Source: Epilithonimonas arachidiradicis (GTDB taxonomy: Bacteria; Bacteroidota; Bacteroidia; Flavobacteriales; Weeksellaceae). From it: a DNA stretch of 64,000 bases. The DNA lies in assembly GCF_003610695.1 (NCBI RefSeq), contig NZ_RAQH01000006.1, positions 1 through 64,000 of the forward strand. Reading direction: 5' to 3'. A program made the position numbers and the translations under genes. The notes under the pieces were generated by a model. The model saw only the letters and a program-made list of their open reading frames with translations. It made no database searches and was not told where the DNA came from. Positions 1 through 7,687 of this stretch are shown here, one piece after another (position 1 is the first letter of the stretch; each line of letters opens with the position of its first letter).

Positions 1-50
1 CCTCTAGCGCCGATGGTACTGCGATAAGCGGGAGAGTAGGTCGCCGCCAG
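1..50 (+). rRNA. rrf: 5S ribosomal RNA, 3' end (partial)
   Basis: The first 50 bases match the 3' part of a bacterial 5S rRNA: a GCCGATGGTACTGC-like loop followed by GGGAGAGTAGGTCGCCGCC. The 5' part lies outside the window. It is followed directly by a T-tailed hairpin, which suggests an rRNA operon ends here. Confidence 0.85.
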
Positions 51-57
51 TTTTTTT

Positions 58-96
58 AAACCTTCATTCTTTATTGAGTGAAGGTTTTTTGTTTTT
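58..96 (+). terminator. Terminator of the rRNA operon
   Basis: An AAACCTTCA arm pairs with TGAAGGTTT around a short AT-rich loop and is followed by a T run. It lies immediately downstream of the 5S rRNA. Confidence 0.8.
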
Positions 97-545
97 ATTT
101 TAGTCCCTTCCTTTAATTATATATAATCAAAAATCTATCCTATCATCTATACGCTCATAAGCTTTTTTGCTGCTTACCATTTTCCTATTTTAATTAGCCT
201 TAAAAGAAAGTGCCGGTTTCAATTAACACTAAGCCGAAAGGCTTCGGGGATTTTTCATTTTCAGATTAAGATGCAGTCTTTTGCCGTTATAAGTATAAAT
301 AATTCCCCTTAGCATTTATTCTTTCTGAGAAACATTTTGATAGCAATTATATCCTATTATTATATCCATTTTTAGATTAATAGATTTAAATTACGATATA
401 TTTCCTGATTATGATGTCAGAGTGATTTACGGCTGTTTGTAGATAATCTGGTCCGATTTATACACCATTTAGTCACCGTGCGGTCCTGTTTAATCAGTTT
501 CCTTATCGGTCTGATGTATCAACGTATTTCAATGGGAAAAATAAA
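97..545. other. Intergenic region between 5S rRNA and aspS, no gene seen
   Basis: This AT-rich stretch has no convincing reading frame on either strand and no tRNA-like fold. The only structure noted is a five-base-pair hairpin with a GAAA tetraloop at 231-244. The flanking transcription units converge on it. Confidence 0.5.
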
Positions 546-569
546 AAGCGAGAAAAAATTTCCTCGCTT
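546..569 (-). terminator. Terminator of aspS
   Basis: Arms AAGCGAG (546-552) and CTCGCTT (563-569) form a hairpin. Read on the minus strand, a T-rich tail follows. It sits just past the aspS stop codon. Confidence 0.75.
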
Positions 570-574
570 CTAAT

Positions 575-2329
575 TTATGATTTTAAATCCAATTTCAATT
601 CTAATTCTGTGAGCTGTTCCTGATGAATCGGCGCCGGCGCATCAATCATTACGTCTCGTCCTGAATTGTTTTTCGGGAATGCGATGTAATCTCTAATCAC
701 TTCGTTTCCGTCCAAGATTGCAACCAATCTGTCAAACCCAAAAGCTAAACCTCCGTGAGGTGGTGCTCCGTATTTGAAAGCATTCATTAAAAATCCGAAT
801 TGTGCTTCAGCTTCTTCTTTTGAGAAACCAAGCAAATCAAACATTCTTGACTGTAAATCTTTATCAAAAATTCTGATAGAACCTCCACCGATTTCGTTTC
901 CGTTTAGAACTAAATCATAAGCATTGGCTCTTGCTTTTCCCGGGTCGGTTTCCAATAAACTAAAGTCTTCTGTTTTTGGAGAAGTGAATGGATGGTGCAT
1001 CGCGTGGTATCTTCCAGATTCTTCATCAAATTCCAATAGTGGGAAATCTACAACCCAAAGTGGCGCGAATTCATTTCCCTTTCTTAAACCAAGACGGTTT
1101 CCTAATTCCATTCTCAAAGCAGAAAGTTGTGTTCTCACTTTATCCGCATTTCCGCTCATTAAGAACATCAAATCTCCAGCTTTTGCTCCGAATTTCTCAG
1201 CGATTTTTTTCAAATCTTCTTCTGAATAAAATTTGTTAACTGATGAAGTCACAACGCCATCGTTCTGGAATTTAATCCAAACCATTCCTGTTGCTCCGAT
1301 TTGTGGACGTTTTACCCAATCTATTAATTCATCGATTTGTTTTCTTGTGTAGTCAGCAATTCCTTCAACATTAATCCCGACAACTAATTCAGAATCATCG
1401 AATATTTTGAAATCCTTTCCTTTAACCAATTCATTCAGTTCCACGAATTCCATTCCGAAACGGATGTCCGGTTTGTCGTTTCCATATTTCTGCATTGCAT
1501 CGGCAAAAGTCATTCTAGGGAAATCTCCAAACTCTTTTCCTGTGATGTCTTTTAATAATGTTTTGGTCATTCCTTCGAAAACATTCATAATGTCTTCCTG
1601 CTCTACGAACGCCATTTCGCAATCGATTTGTGTGAATTCCGGTTGTCTGTCGGCACGTAAATCTTCGTCACGGAAACATTTTACGATTTGGAAATATCTG
1701 TCCATTCCGCCAACCATCAATAATTGCTTAAAGGTCTGTGGCGATTGTGGCAAAGCGTAAAACTGTCCGGGATTCATTCTGCTTGGAACTACGAAATCTC
1801 TCGCACCTTCTGGAGTTGACTTAATCAAAACAGGTGTTTCAACTTCGATGAAGCCGTTATCAGAAAGATAATTTCTAACTTTCTGCGCCATTTTGTGACG
1901 AAAAATCAGTTTGTCTTTTACGGGATTTCTTCTGATATCCAGATATCTGTATTTCATTCTCAACTCTTCTCCACCATCAGTTTCGTCTTCGATAGTGAAT
2001 GGAGGAAGTTCAGAAGCATTTAATATTTTTAAATCGGAAACCAAAATTTCGATATCGCCGGTTGGAATTTTTGGGTTTTTGGAAGCACGTTCTATAACAG
2101 TTCCTTCTACCTGAATCACAAATTCACGACCTAATTTCTTAGCCGATTCCAACAATTCTTTTGAGCTTCTTTCCTCGTCCAAAACCAACTGTGTAATACC
2201 GTAACGATCTCGCAAATCGACCCAAATCATAAAACCTTTGTCACGGATGGTTTGTACCCAACCGGAAAGTGTTACTTTTTCATTCAGATTTGCCAGCGTC
2301 AGTTCGCCGTTTGTGTGTGTACGGAACAT
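575..2329 (-). CDS. aspS: Aspartate--tRNA ligase
   Basis: This cytoplasmic class II synthetase charges tRNA-Asp with aspartate. The 584-residue protein has the bacterial-type architecture: an N-terminal OB-fold anticodon domain (about 1-135), then the catalytic core with motif 2 around [18 protein letters not shown] and the C-terminal motif 3 GFDRLVAIL, with the GAD insertion between them. The open frame extends 17 codons upstream, but those residues look unlike the family. The ATG at 2329, giving [10 protein letters not shown], fits known N-termini, so it was chosen. A -7-like box lies about 90 bases upstream, and the leader between contains an imperfect inverted repeat. The gene is monocistronic with its own terminator. 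Identification is secure. Confidence 0.97.
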   Translation of the reverse strand: MFRTHTNGELTLANLNEKVTLSGWVQTIRDKGFMIWVDLRDRYGITQLVLDEERSSKELLESAKKLGREFVIQVEGTVIERASKNPKIPTGDIEILVSDLKILNASELPPFTIEDETDGGEELRMKYRYLDIRRNPVKDKLIFRHKMAQKVRNYLSDNGFIEVETPVLIKSTPEGARDFVVPSRMNPGQFYALPQSPQTFKQLLMVGGMDRYFQIVKCFRDEDLRADRQPEFTQIDCEMAFVEQEDIMNVFEGMTKTLLKDITGKEFGDFPRMTFADAMQKYGNDKPDIRFGMEFVELNELVKGKDFKIFDDSELVVGINVEGIADYTRKQIDELIDWVKRPQIGATGMVWIKFQNDGVVTSSVNKFYSEEDLKKIAEKFGAKAGDLMFLMSGNADKVRTQLSALRMELGNRLGLRKGNEFAPLWVVDFPLLEFDEESGRYHAMHHPFTSPKTEDFSLLETDPGKARANAYDLVLNGNEIGGGSIRIFDKDLQSRMFDLLGFSKEEAEAQFGFLMNAFKYGAPPHGGLAFGFDRLVAILDGNEVIRDYIAFPKNNSGRDVMIDAPAPIHQEQLTELELKLDLKS

Positions 2330-2354
2330 AAAATTTAGTTTAAAGTTTAGATGT

Positions 2355-2412
2355 TCAAGGTTTAAGGTTCGATGTGTCAACTTTGAATTGTGAACTTTGT
2401 ACCTTGAATTTT
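2355..2412. repeat. Imperfect inverted repeat in the aspS leader
   Basis: A TTCAAGGTTTAAGGTTC arm faces its near-complement GAACTTTGTACCTTGAA across about 20 bases. The GTTCAAGGTTTAA style of sequence is typical of dispersed intergenic repeats in Flavobacteriia. It would form a hairpin in the aspS leader; no function can be assigned. Confidence 0.4.
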
Positions 2413-2418
2413 CGAGTG

Positions 2419-2426
2419 CAAAGATA
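2419..2426 (-). promoter_or_regulatory. Candidate -7 box of aspS
   Basis: TATCTTTG on the minus strand matches the flavobacterial TAnnTTTG consensus. It would give a leader of about 85 bases. No TTG was found at the usual upstream spacing. Confidence 0.45.
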
Positions 2427-2491
2427 AGGTTTTGTGAGAAATAATTTTGATTGATGTTGAAAGGTTTTTTGATGTCAAAAGTTGAATCTTG

Positions 2492-2572
2492 GCGCAGCGT
2501 GTAAGGGATAGTAGTGGATATCCTTTTTCTGTTCTTTGAACAGGAAAAGATAGGAACGGATAGCCCGACCCG
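2492..2572 (-). repeat. Dispersed palindromic repeat, copy R5
   Basis: Read on the minus strand, this stretch has the same layout as four other copies in the window: a GGGCTATCCGTTCC-like left arm, a variable central hairpin (CTGTTC/GAACAG here), then an AAAAAGGATATCC-like right arm. A 76-codon frame covers it but has no protein-like character. Confidence 0.55.
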
Positions 2573-2665
2573 AGAGGCTGCTGAGCATTGGAGAGGGATA
2601 CGCCCAAAGTATTGGATAATTAAAAATTAATTCATAAATTCGTAATAATCAAATACTTAATTATT

Positions 2666-2884
2666 ATGGGAAAAGGTGATCAAAAATCTACCAAAGGAAA
2701 AAGAGTACGCGGAAGCTACGGCAAAACAAGACCGAGAAAATCTTCTCAACCAATAGCTGTAACAGAGAAACCGACCAAAGTAAAGGCCGAACCAAAGCCA
2801 AAAGCAGCGAAACCGAAAGCTGAAAAAGCAGAGGAAACCGAGGAAAAACCGAAAGCAAAACGAACAAAAAAAGCCGAAGAATAA
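2666..2884 (+). CDS. 30S ribosomal protein THX family protein
   Basis: The 72-residue basic protein starts MGKGDQKSTKGKRVRGSYG and continues to KTRPRK, the signature of the small THX protein that lies at the top of the 30S head. Family members are usually only about 25-50 residues. Here about 45 residues of lysine-, alanine-, proline- and glutamate-rich repeats (AEPKPKAAKPKAEKA type) follow the conserved core. The gene stands alone and ends inside its own terminator, whose stem overlaps the last codons. The family assignment rests on the N-terminal core. The role of the long tail is unknown. Confidence 0.85.
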   Translation: MGKGDQKSTKGKRVRGSYGKTRPRKSSQPIAVTEKPTKVKAEPKPKAAKPKAEKAEETEEKPKAKRTKKAEE

Positions 2885-2902
2885 TCTTCGGCTTTTATAT
2901 TT
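2871..2902. terminator. Bidirectional terminator, THX and DUF937 genes
   Basis: A perfect 10-bp stem (AAGCCGAAGA / TCTTCGGCTT, 2871-2880 and 2885-2894) has an ATAA loop containing the THX stop codon. T runs follow on both strands, so it can serve both convergent genes. Confidence 0.8.
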
Positions 2903-2916
2903 TTAATGTTGGGAAT

Positions 2917-3570
2917 TTATTTTCCAAAAATGCTTCCCAGCAATCCACCCAATCCGCCTTGTTGAGATTGTTGCTGCTGATTTCCACCGCCAAGAACATT
3001 GCCTATAATATCTCCCAAACCTCCGCCAGAAGATTGGGTTGCTCCGCCGATAACGCTTCCCAGAATATCACTCAAAGGATTGTTGGATGCCTGAGCTTCC
3101 TGAGCAGAACCGCCAAGAATTCCGCCTAACAAATCTCCTAATCCGCCTCCGGAGTTAACATTGTTGGCTTGCTTTTGCTGACCAATATACCCCATAATGA
3201 CAGGTGCCAAAGTTGCCAAAACCGGTCCTATTTTGTCCATAGAAATTCCTGTATTTGCGGATAATTGGTTTTCTACGTTGGCTTTGTTTCCACCGAAAAT
3301 ATGGTCAAGGATAGAGTTTCCTTCGGATTCTCTTTCAAGCGCTTGAGCTGGATTGTTTAGGATGCTTCCATCGTGATGTTTGTCCAAGGTTGCATTCAGT
3401 TTGTCAGCTTCCTCGGGACTTTCCGATTTCTTTTTCAGGTAACTGATGACCAATGGTGCTGCTACAACCAATAACGCAATGATTTGATTTTTGCTGATTC
3501 CGAATTTGTTTTCAGCTTGTTCAGCGACTTGATTACCAGCGCTTCCCGTGATAAGGTCTAATAGACTCAT
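2917..3570 (-). CDS. DUF937 domain-containing protein
   Basis: The 217-residue protein belongs to the DUF937 (YidB-like) family, whose function is not established. Residues 1-70 contain a hydrophobic helix (IIALLVVAAPLVISYL) followed by a charged KKKSESPEEADKL segment. The middle carries the ILDHIFGG and GPVLATLAPVIMGYIG motifs typical of the family. The C-terminal third is low-complexity glycine and glutamine (GGGLGDLLGGILGG-type repeats). No signal peptide is evident. The gene has its own transcription unit and shares a terminator with the convergent THX gene. Confidence 0.85.
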   Translation of the reverse strand: MSLLDLITGSAGNQVAEQAENKFGISKNQIIALLVVAAPLVISYLKKKSESPEEADKLNATLDKHHDGSILNNPAQALERESEGNSILDHIFGGNKANVENQLSANTGISMDKIGPVLATLAPVIMGYIGQQKQANNVNSGGGLGDLLGGILGGSAQEAQASNNPLSDILGSVIGGATQSSGGGLGDIIGNVLGGGNQQQQSQQGGLGGLLGSIFGK

Positions 3571-3615
3571 AATTTATGTTTTTAAAAATGTTATTAGTAA
3601 AGATAAACAATAAGA

Positions 3616-4884
3616 CTAAAAGTTTTTGATTTCCTCCAAAGAATTTTTTGCTTTTCTGAGTTTTAAAAACTCCTGACAATTGTTATACATAAAATCTGAT
3701 GTATCAGTTGGTGTTTTGTCGCCAAGATAATATTCTAAAACACCAATGTTATTATTCATCCAAGGAAAAAGATAATATGACAAGCCGCCTTTGTAAGATT
3801 TATCTTTTTCAAAGTTTTGACCTGGAGGTGTTTTTGAAATAACAAAAAAACTTAATACATAGAAAAAAGGGGTAAACAAAACAGATAATGAAATGTTTTT
3901 GTATAATCTTGGTTTATGATTTCTGATAATAATTAGTCCTTCCATTATAAAAAGTAAAAAGTACAAATAAGAGTTCAAAAAGAAAACATAATTGTCTGAT
4001 ACATTGTAGATGGTTGCAAATCCAAAAGGAGCTAAAAAACTAATTAAATAATATTGATTTTTAAAATTTTTTATAGTTTTCAGCTTTTTGAAAATGACTA
4101 AAACTCCTGGAATGGTGAAAAACCAAAAATTGTATATCAGATAACCGATAGCCACTGCAATATCCATGGCAAAACCATAAACTCCTTTGTTAATACTTCC
4201 TGTAACCCAATCAGAGTTGCCGGAACCGTAAACTTTTGAAGCATCATAACCGTTGATAGATGCTAAAAGATATAATCCAAAGGCAAAGAATGAAAAAATT
4301 AGTAGACTGGATAAAATATTGACTTTGAATTTTTTATAAGCATAAAAGTTAAGAACAAGCCATCCAGGTATAAGCATGATATTCTGAACGTGAGCCCAAA
4401 AAGATAATCCTAAAATAAGACTTGACCAGAAAAGATGAATGTGTTTTTTAGATTCTAAAAATTGAAGGGAAAAATAGGTATAAAGCGCAATCCAAAAACT
4501 ATTAAAGGTATAAACTTCAATAATTTCTGTCTGTTTCCAAAACGTAAAACTAAAAGCAAGAATTAGCGTTCCGATATAAGCGTAGATTTCCTCCTTAAAC
4601 TTTAGTTTAATAATTGAAAAAATAACAGCTAAAGTTAAAATCGAAAAAATCAGGTTAAAATATCTAACCGCAGGAATAGAGTCTAAGCTGAAAATTTGTT
4701 TAAAGCCAACCAGAAAGTTAGTGTAAAGAAACTTACCAAAAACAGTAGTATCATCTGTAAATTGATTAATTTCTGCCAGATTTACAAATCCTAAAGCATC
4801 ACCAAAAGGAACCTTTGAAAAGCTAAAATAGCGGTAAAATAAAAATAGAAAAGAAAAAAAGAAAATTCGGTAAAGATTCCTCAT
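3616..4884 (-). CDS. Polytopic membrane protein, DUF2723/TMEM260-like
   Basis: The 422-residue integral membrane protein has about ten hydrophobic segments. An acidic PFGDALGF motif lies in the first predicted loop and FWKQTEIIEVYTFNSF after the third segment; both resemble the GD and FW...EvY motifs of DUF2723/TMEM260 proteins, which belong to the GT-C type glycosyltransferase superfamily. A role as a lipid-linked-sugar-dependent O-glycosyltransferase is possible but unproven. The gene begins six bases after the stop of the DUF2480 gene, so the two probably share a transcript. Codon use is AT-rich compared with its neighbours. Confidence 0.6.
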   Translation of the reverse strand: MRNLYRIFFFSFLFLFYRYFSFSKVPFGDALGFVNLAEINQFTDDTTVFGKFLYTNFLVGFKQIFSLDSIPAVRYFNLIFSILTLAVIFSIIKLKFKEEIYAYIGTLILAFSFTFWKQTEIIEVYTFNSFWIALYTYFSLQFLESKKHIHLFWSSLILGLSFWAHVQNIMLIPGWLVLNFYAYKKFKVNILSSLLIFSFFAFGLYLLASINGYDASKVYGSGNSDWVTGSINKGVYGFAMDIAVAIGYLIYNFWFFTIPGVLVIFKKLKTIKNFKNQYYLISFLAPFGFATIYNVSDNYVFFLNSYLYFLLFIMEGLIIIRNHKPRLYKNISLSVLFTPFFYVLSFFVISKTPPGQNFEKDKSYKGGLSYYLFPWMNNNIGVLEYYLGDKTPTDTSDFMYNNCQEFLKLRKAKNSLEEIKNF

Positions 4885-4890
4885 CTAAGC

Positions 4891-5391
4891 TTAATTTTTA
4901 AAAATAGGGACATTACTGCAAGCTTCTCCAAACATCAGAGATTTTACAAGCGGTTTCAGTTGTTCCACCAATTCTACATAAGCGTTGTTCGGAATCAGTT
5001 CATCGCTACAGCCTTTCACCAAGACACGTTTATCGCGCAACTCAGAAAAGTCATAGGTCTGGATGGCGTTGTGCATCAGCAGAACTTCAAGATCTTCACG
5101 GTTCCCAAAAACAATTTTCTTCGCAGCATCCGTAATTTTAGAAGTAATTAGAAAGTAAGCCCAAAGTGGAATGATCACATCCTCAGAGCAATAAATGTAA
5201 ACATAAGCGTCTCTGTAGATTTCCTCATCAATATTTTTAATTTTCTCACGGAAATCTTTTTCCTTCAGAATCATCCCTTCCCAAAGAAAATCTTTGATAT
5301 CGATTCCCAAACGTTTCCCTTTCGGAACCAAGTCAGAAATATCAAAATTCACCAATCCGCTTCCTGCAACTTTATTTACGATTTCTTTCAT
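4891..5391 (-). CDS. DUF2480 family protein
   Basis: The 166-residue soluble protein matches the flavobacterial DUF2480 family, recognised from the NFDISDLVPKG and IDIKDFLWEGMILKEKDFR segments and the C-terminal VKGCSDELIPNNAYVEL block. No function is established. It is the first gene of a likely two-gene unit with the membrane protein downstream. The intergenic region upstream carries a dispersed palindromic repeat. No signal peptide or membrane segment is visible. Confidence 0.85.
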   Translation of the reverse strand: MKEIVNKVAGSGLVNFDISDLVPKGKRLGIDIKDFLWEGMILKEKDFREKIKNIDEEIYRDAYVYIYCSEDVIIPLWAYFLITSKITDAAKKIVFGNREDLEVLLMHNAIQTYDFSELRDKRVLVKGCSDELIPNNAYVELVEQLKPLVKSLMFGEACSNVPIFKN

Positions 5392-5420
5392 TTTCTTAAT
5401 ACTAATATTTTTAGGAGCTT

Positions 5421-5512
5421 AATCCCGCTAGTAGTTTATCCTGAGCTTGTCGAAGGGCTATATCTTTTTCTTTTTTGCAAAAAAGAAAAAAGATGCCGCT
5501 ACTATCGGGGCT
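5421..5512 (+). repeat. Dispersed palindromic repeat, copy R1
   Basis: The left part contains CCTGAGCTTGTCGAAGG and GGGCTATATCTTTTT. The centre is a long near-perfect hairpin of T/C and A/G runs around TTTTTTGCAAAAAA. The right arm is AAAAAAGATGCCGCTACTAT followed by CGGGGCT. The right arm aligns with those of copies R2-R5. Confidence 0.65.
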
Positions 5513-5584
5513 ATGAGATTTGTCTGTAAAAAAACAAATTTAACCAGATTAGAACTTTCCCAATCCTAATCGCTCAAAAAGCTT

Positions 5585-5592
5585 TAATTTTG
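5585..5592 (+). promoter_or_regulatory. Candidate -7 box of the lpxB unit
   Basis: TAATTTTG matches TAnnTTTG and lies about 80 bases before lpxB. No TTG sits at the expected upstream spacing. Confidence 0.35.
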
Positions 5593-5673
5593 TTCAAAGT
5601 TAATTATTTTGAATGGAAAACTTCTTTAGATTTATCTATTGAAAAGACTTTCAAAATCTAAAATCCATAAACC

Positions 5674-6777
5674 TTGAAATATTACATCATAGCAGGCGAA
5701 GCTTCCGGTGATTTGCACGCTTCCAACTTAATGAAAGCCATTAAACAAAAAGACCAAAACGCAGATTTTCGTTTTTGGGGCGGAGATTTGATGCAGAAAC
5801 AAGGCGGAACTTTGGTCAAGCATTACCGTGATTTGGCTTTTATGGGTTTTCTGGAAGTGGTTCAGAATCTGAGAACCATTCTCAACAATATCAAATTCTG
5901 TAAAAAAGACATCCAGGAAAACAAACCGGATGTTTTGATTCTGGTAGATTATCCGGGATTCAATTTGAGGATTGCAAAGTTTGCGAAAGAATTGGGAATT
6001 AAGGTTGTTTATTATATTTCGCCTCAGCTTTGGGCTTGGAAAGAAGGTCGTGTAGAAACGATTAAAAAATACGTGGATGAGATGCTGGTGATTCTTCCTT
6101 TTGAGAAAGATTTTTACAAAAAACATCAGGTCGAAGCCCATTTTGTTGGACATCCATTATTAGACGCGATTGAAGGTTTGCCACCGATTGACATTCAGGG
6201 ATTCAAAAAGGAGAATCAGCTTAACGATAAAGAAATCATTGCGCTTCTCCCAGGTTCCAGAAAACAGGAAGTTTCTAAAATGTTGGAAACAATGCTGTCC
6301 GTGAGAAATAACTTTCCGGATTACCAATTCGTAATTGCCGGTGCGCCAAGTCTTGATAAAGATTTTTATGAACAATTTGTGGATGATGATGTTCATTTCG
6401 TTTCGAATAGAACTTACGATTTGCTGAGATGTTGCAAAGCCGCTTTGGTAACTTCGGGAACGGCAACTCTGGAAACTGCTTTGCTGAATGTTCCGGAAGT
6501 GGTTTGCTACAAAGGTAGCCGAATTTCTTACGAAATCGGGAAACGACTGATCAAGAATATCAAATATATTTCACTTGTCAATCTGATTATGGACAAAGAA
6601 GTTGTAACAGAACTCATCCAAAACGAATTGAATACTAAAAATCTCGTTGAAGAACTTAATAAGATCCTCAGTACTGATAAAAGAGATGATGTTTTGAATA
6701 ATTACGAAGTTCTAAGAAACAAACTCGGAGGAAGCGGTGCCAGTCAGAACGCAGCAGAACTTATTGTAAATGGTTAG
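5674..6777 (+). CDS. lpxB: Lipid-A-disaccharide synthase
   Basis: LpxB (GT19) joins UDP-2,3-diacylglucosamine to lipid X to form the lipid A disaccharide at the inner face of the inner membrane. The 367-residue protein has the conserved N-terminal AGEASGDLHASNLM block, YYISPQLWAWKEGR near 110, and the nucleotide-binding LLPGSRKQEV near 190. The start is TTG: an in-frame TAA lies only six bases upstream, and the first internal ATG would remove the GEASGD motif, so TTG is the only plausible initiation codon. The next gene follows after three bases. Identification is secure. Confidence 0.97.
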   Translation: MKYYIIAGEASGDLHASNLMKAIKQKDQNADFRFWGGDLMQKQGGTLVKHYRDLAFMGFLEVVQNLRTILNNIKFCKKDIQENKPDVLILVDYPGFNLRIAKFAKELGIKVVYYISPQLWAWKEGRVETIKKYVDEMLVILPFEKDFYKKHQVEAHFVGHPLLDAIEGLPPIDIQGFKKENQLNDKEIIALLPGSRKQEVSKMLETMLSVRNNFPDYQFVIAGAPSLDKDFYEQFVDDDVHFVSNRTYDLLRCCKAALVTSGTATLETALLNVPEVVCYKGSRISYEIGKRLIKNIKYISLVNLIMDKEVVTELIQNELNTKNLVEELNKILSTDKRDDVLNNYEVLRNKLGGSGASQNAAELIVNG

Positions 6778-6780
6778 AAA

Positions 6781-7584
6781 ATGAAGATTTTAAAATCAGT
6801 TTTATTTTGTTTTCTATTTCCGATTGTTGTATTTGTTATAGCATATATTCCGGCTTTGATAATGGGAAAGACACAATTTTCTCAAGTAAGACTTATTATT
6901 GAAACGGTATTACCATTTATATTAATTATAGGACTTTTTAATTCGATATTACTCTACATTGCGGATAGCTTTAAGCAAGTAAAATATAAAAGGTTTGTCA
7001 GCTTTTTGCCAATAATTATAATTATTATCTCGATTTTAATCTTAACTTTAGATTTAGGGTCGACTTTGATTGTACTCCCTGTATTTTTAACAAATTTAGT
7101 TTGGAACTTTACGATTAAAACAAATTATATGATTAAAATACAAGACCAACTGCAAAAAATCGAATCGCTTTTACCGGAAATCAATAAAGAGAATGAAAAC
7201 GTTTCCAAAGCTTCTGTGGGTTGGCATCTGGAACATTCTCTTTTAATTTTGAACGGGAGTCTGAAAGGTTTGACAATGACCAATCCAGAAAACTACAAAC
7301 CGAAATTCAGCGTTAAGAAATTCATTTTTCTCAATTTCGGATTGATTCCGAGAGGGAAAATTAAGTCTCCAAAGCAATTCATTCCATTAGAAACGCCAAC
7401 TAAAGATAGTATCGAAAAGCTTCTGAATCTGGCAAAGGAAAGATTGGAAACTGTGAAAAATCTACCTTTAGAATCCTATATCACGCATCCTTTTCTTGGC
7501 GACCTCGATAAAAAAACAACGCTTAAGTTTTTAGCTCTTCATACCAATCATCATTTAAAGATTGTTAATGATATTTTGAAATAA
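6781..7584 (+). CDS. Membrane-anchored DinB-like protein (DUF1569-type)
   Basis: The 267-residue protein joins two parts. Residues 1-115 hold four hydrophobic segments (around 5-28, 38-60, 72-90 and 95-115). Residues about 135-267 resemble the DinB/DUF1569 four-helix bundle, with histidines placed as in metal-binding members: VGWHLEHSLLIL, SYITHPFLGDL and ALHTNHHLKIV. DinB-superfamily proteins include thiol transferases; the substrate here is unknown. It starts three bases after lpxB, so the two are probably co-transcribed. Membrane anchoring of a DinB domain is not the usual arrangement. Confidence 0.65.
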   Translation: MKILKSVLFCFLFPIVVFVIAYIPALIMGKTQFSQVRLIIETVLPFILIIGLFNSILLYIADSFKQVKYKRFVSFLPIIIIIISILILTLDLGSTLIVLPVFLTNLVWNFTIKTNYMIKIQDQLQKIESLLPEINKENENVSKASVGWHLEHSLLILNGSLKGLTMTNPENYKPKFSVKKFIFLNFGLIPRGKIKSPKQFIPLETPTKDSIEKLLNLAKERLETVKNLPLESYITHPFLGDLDKKTTLKFLALHTNHHLKIVNDILK

Positions 7585-7626
7585 AATATTTCTTATCTTT
7601 ATTCCGAGACATTAGAATGTCAATAT

Positions 7627-7651
7627 TGTCAGGCTGAGCGTACTCGAAGCC
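7627..7651 (+). repeat. CTGAGCG...CGAAG dispersed repeat
   Basis: A TGTCAGGCTGAGCGTACTCG motif continues to AAGCC. Related sequences occur at about 5437, 30396, 35440 (reverse) and 35490. Such sequences are common in intergenic DNA of Bacteroidetes. Confidence 0.5.
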
Positions 7652-7687
7652 TTTCATAAAAACACACAAAAACACAAATGAACTTCA

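Noticed and set aside
97-545. Possible tRNA or small RNA after the 5S rRNA gene
   Set aside because: No cloverleaf or anticodon-arm pattern was found on either strand; only a small GAAA-loop hairpin is present.
2377-2607. 76-codon minus-strand frame upstream of aspS
   Set aside because: It is composed of dispersed repeat copy R5 and leader sequence, and the translation has no protein-like pattern.
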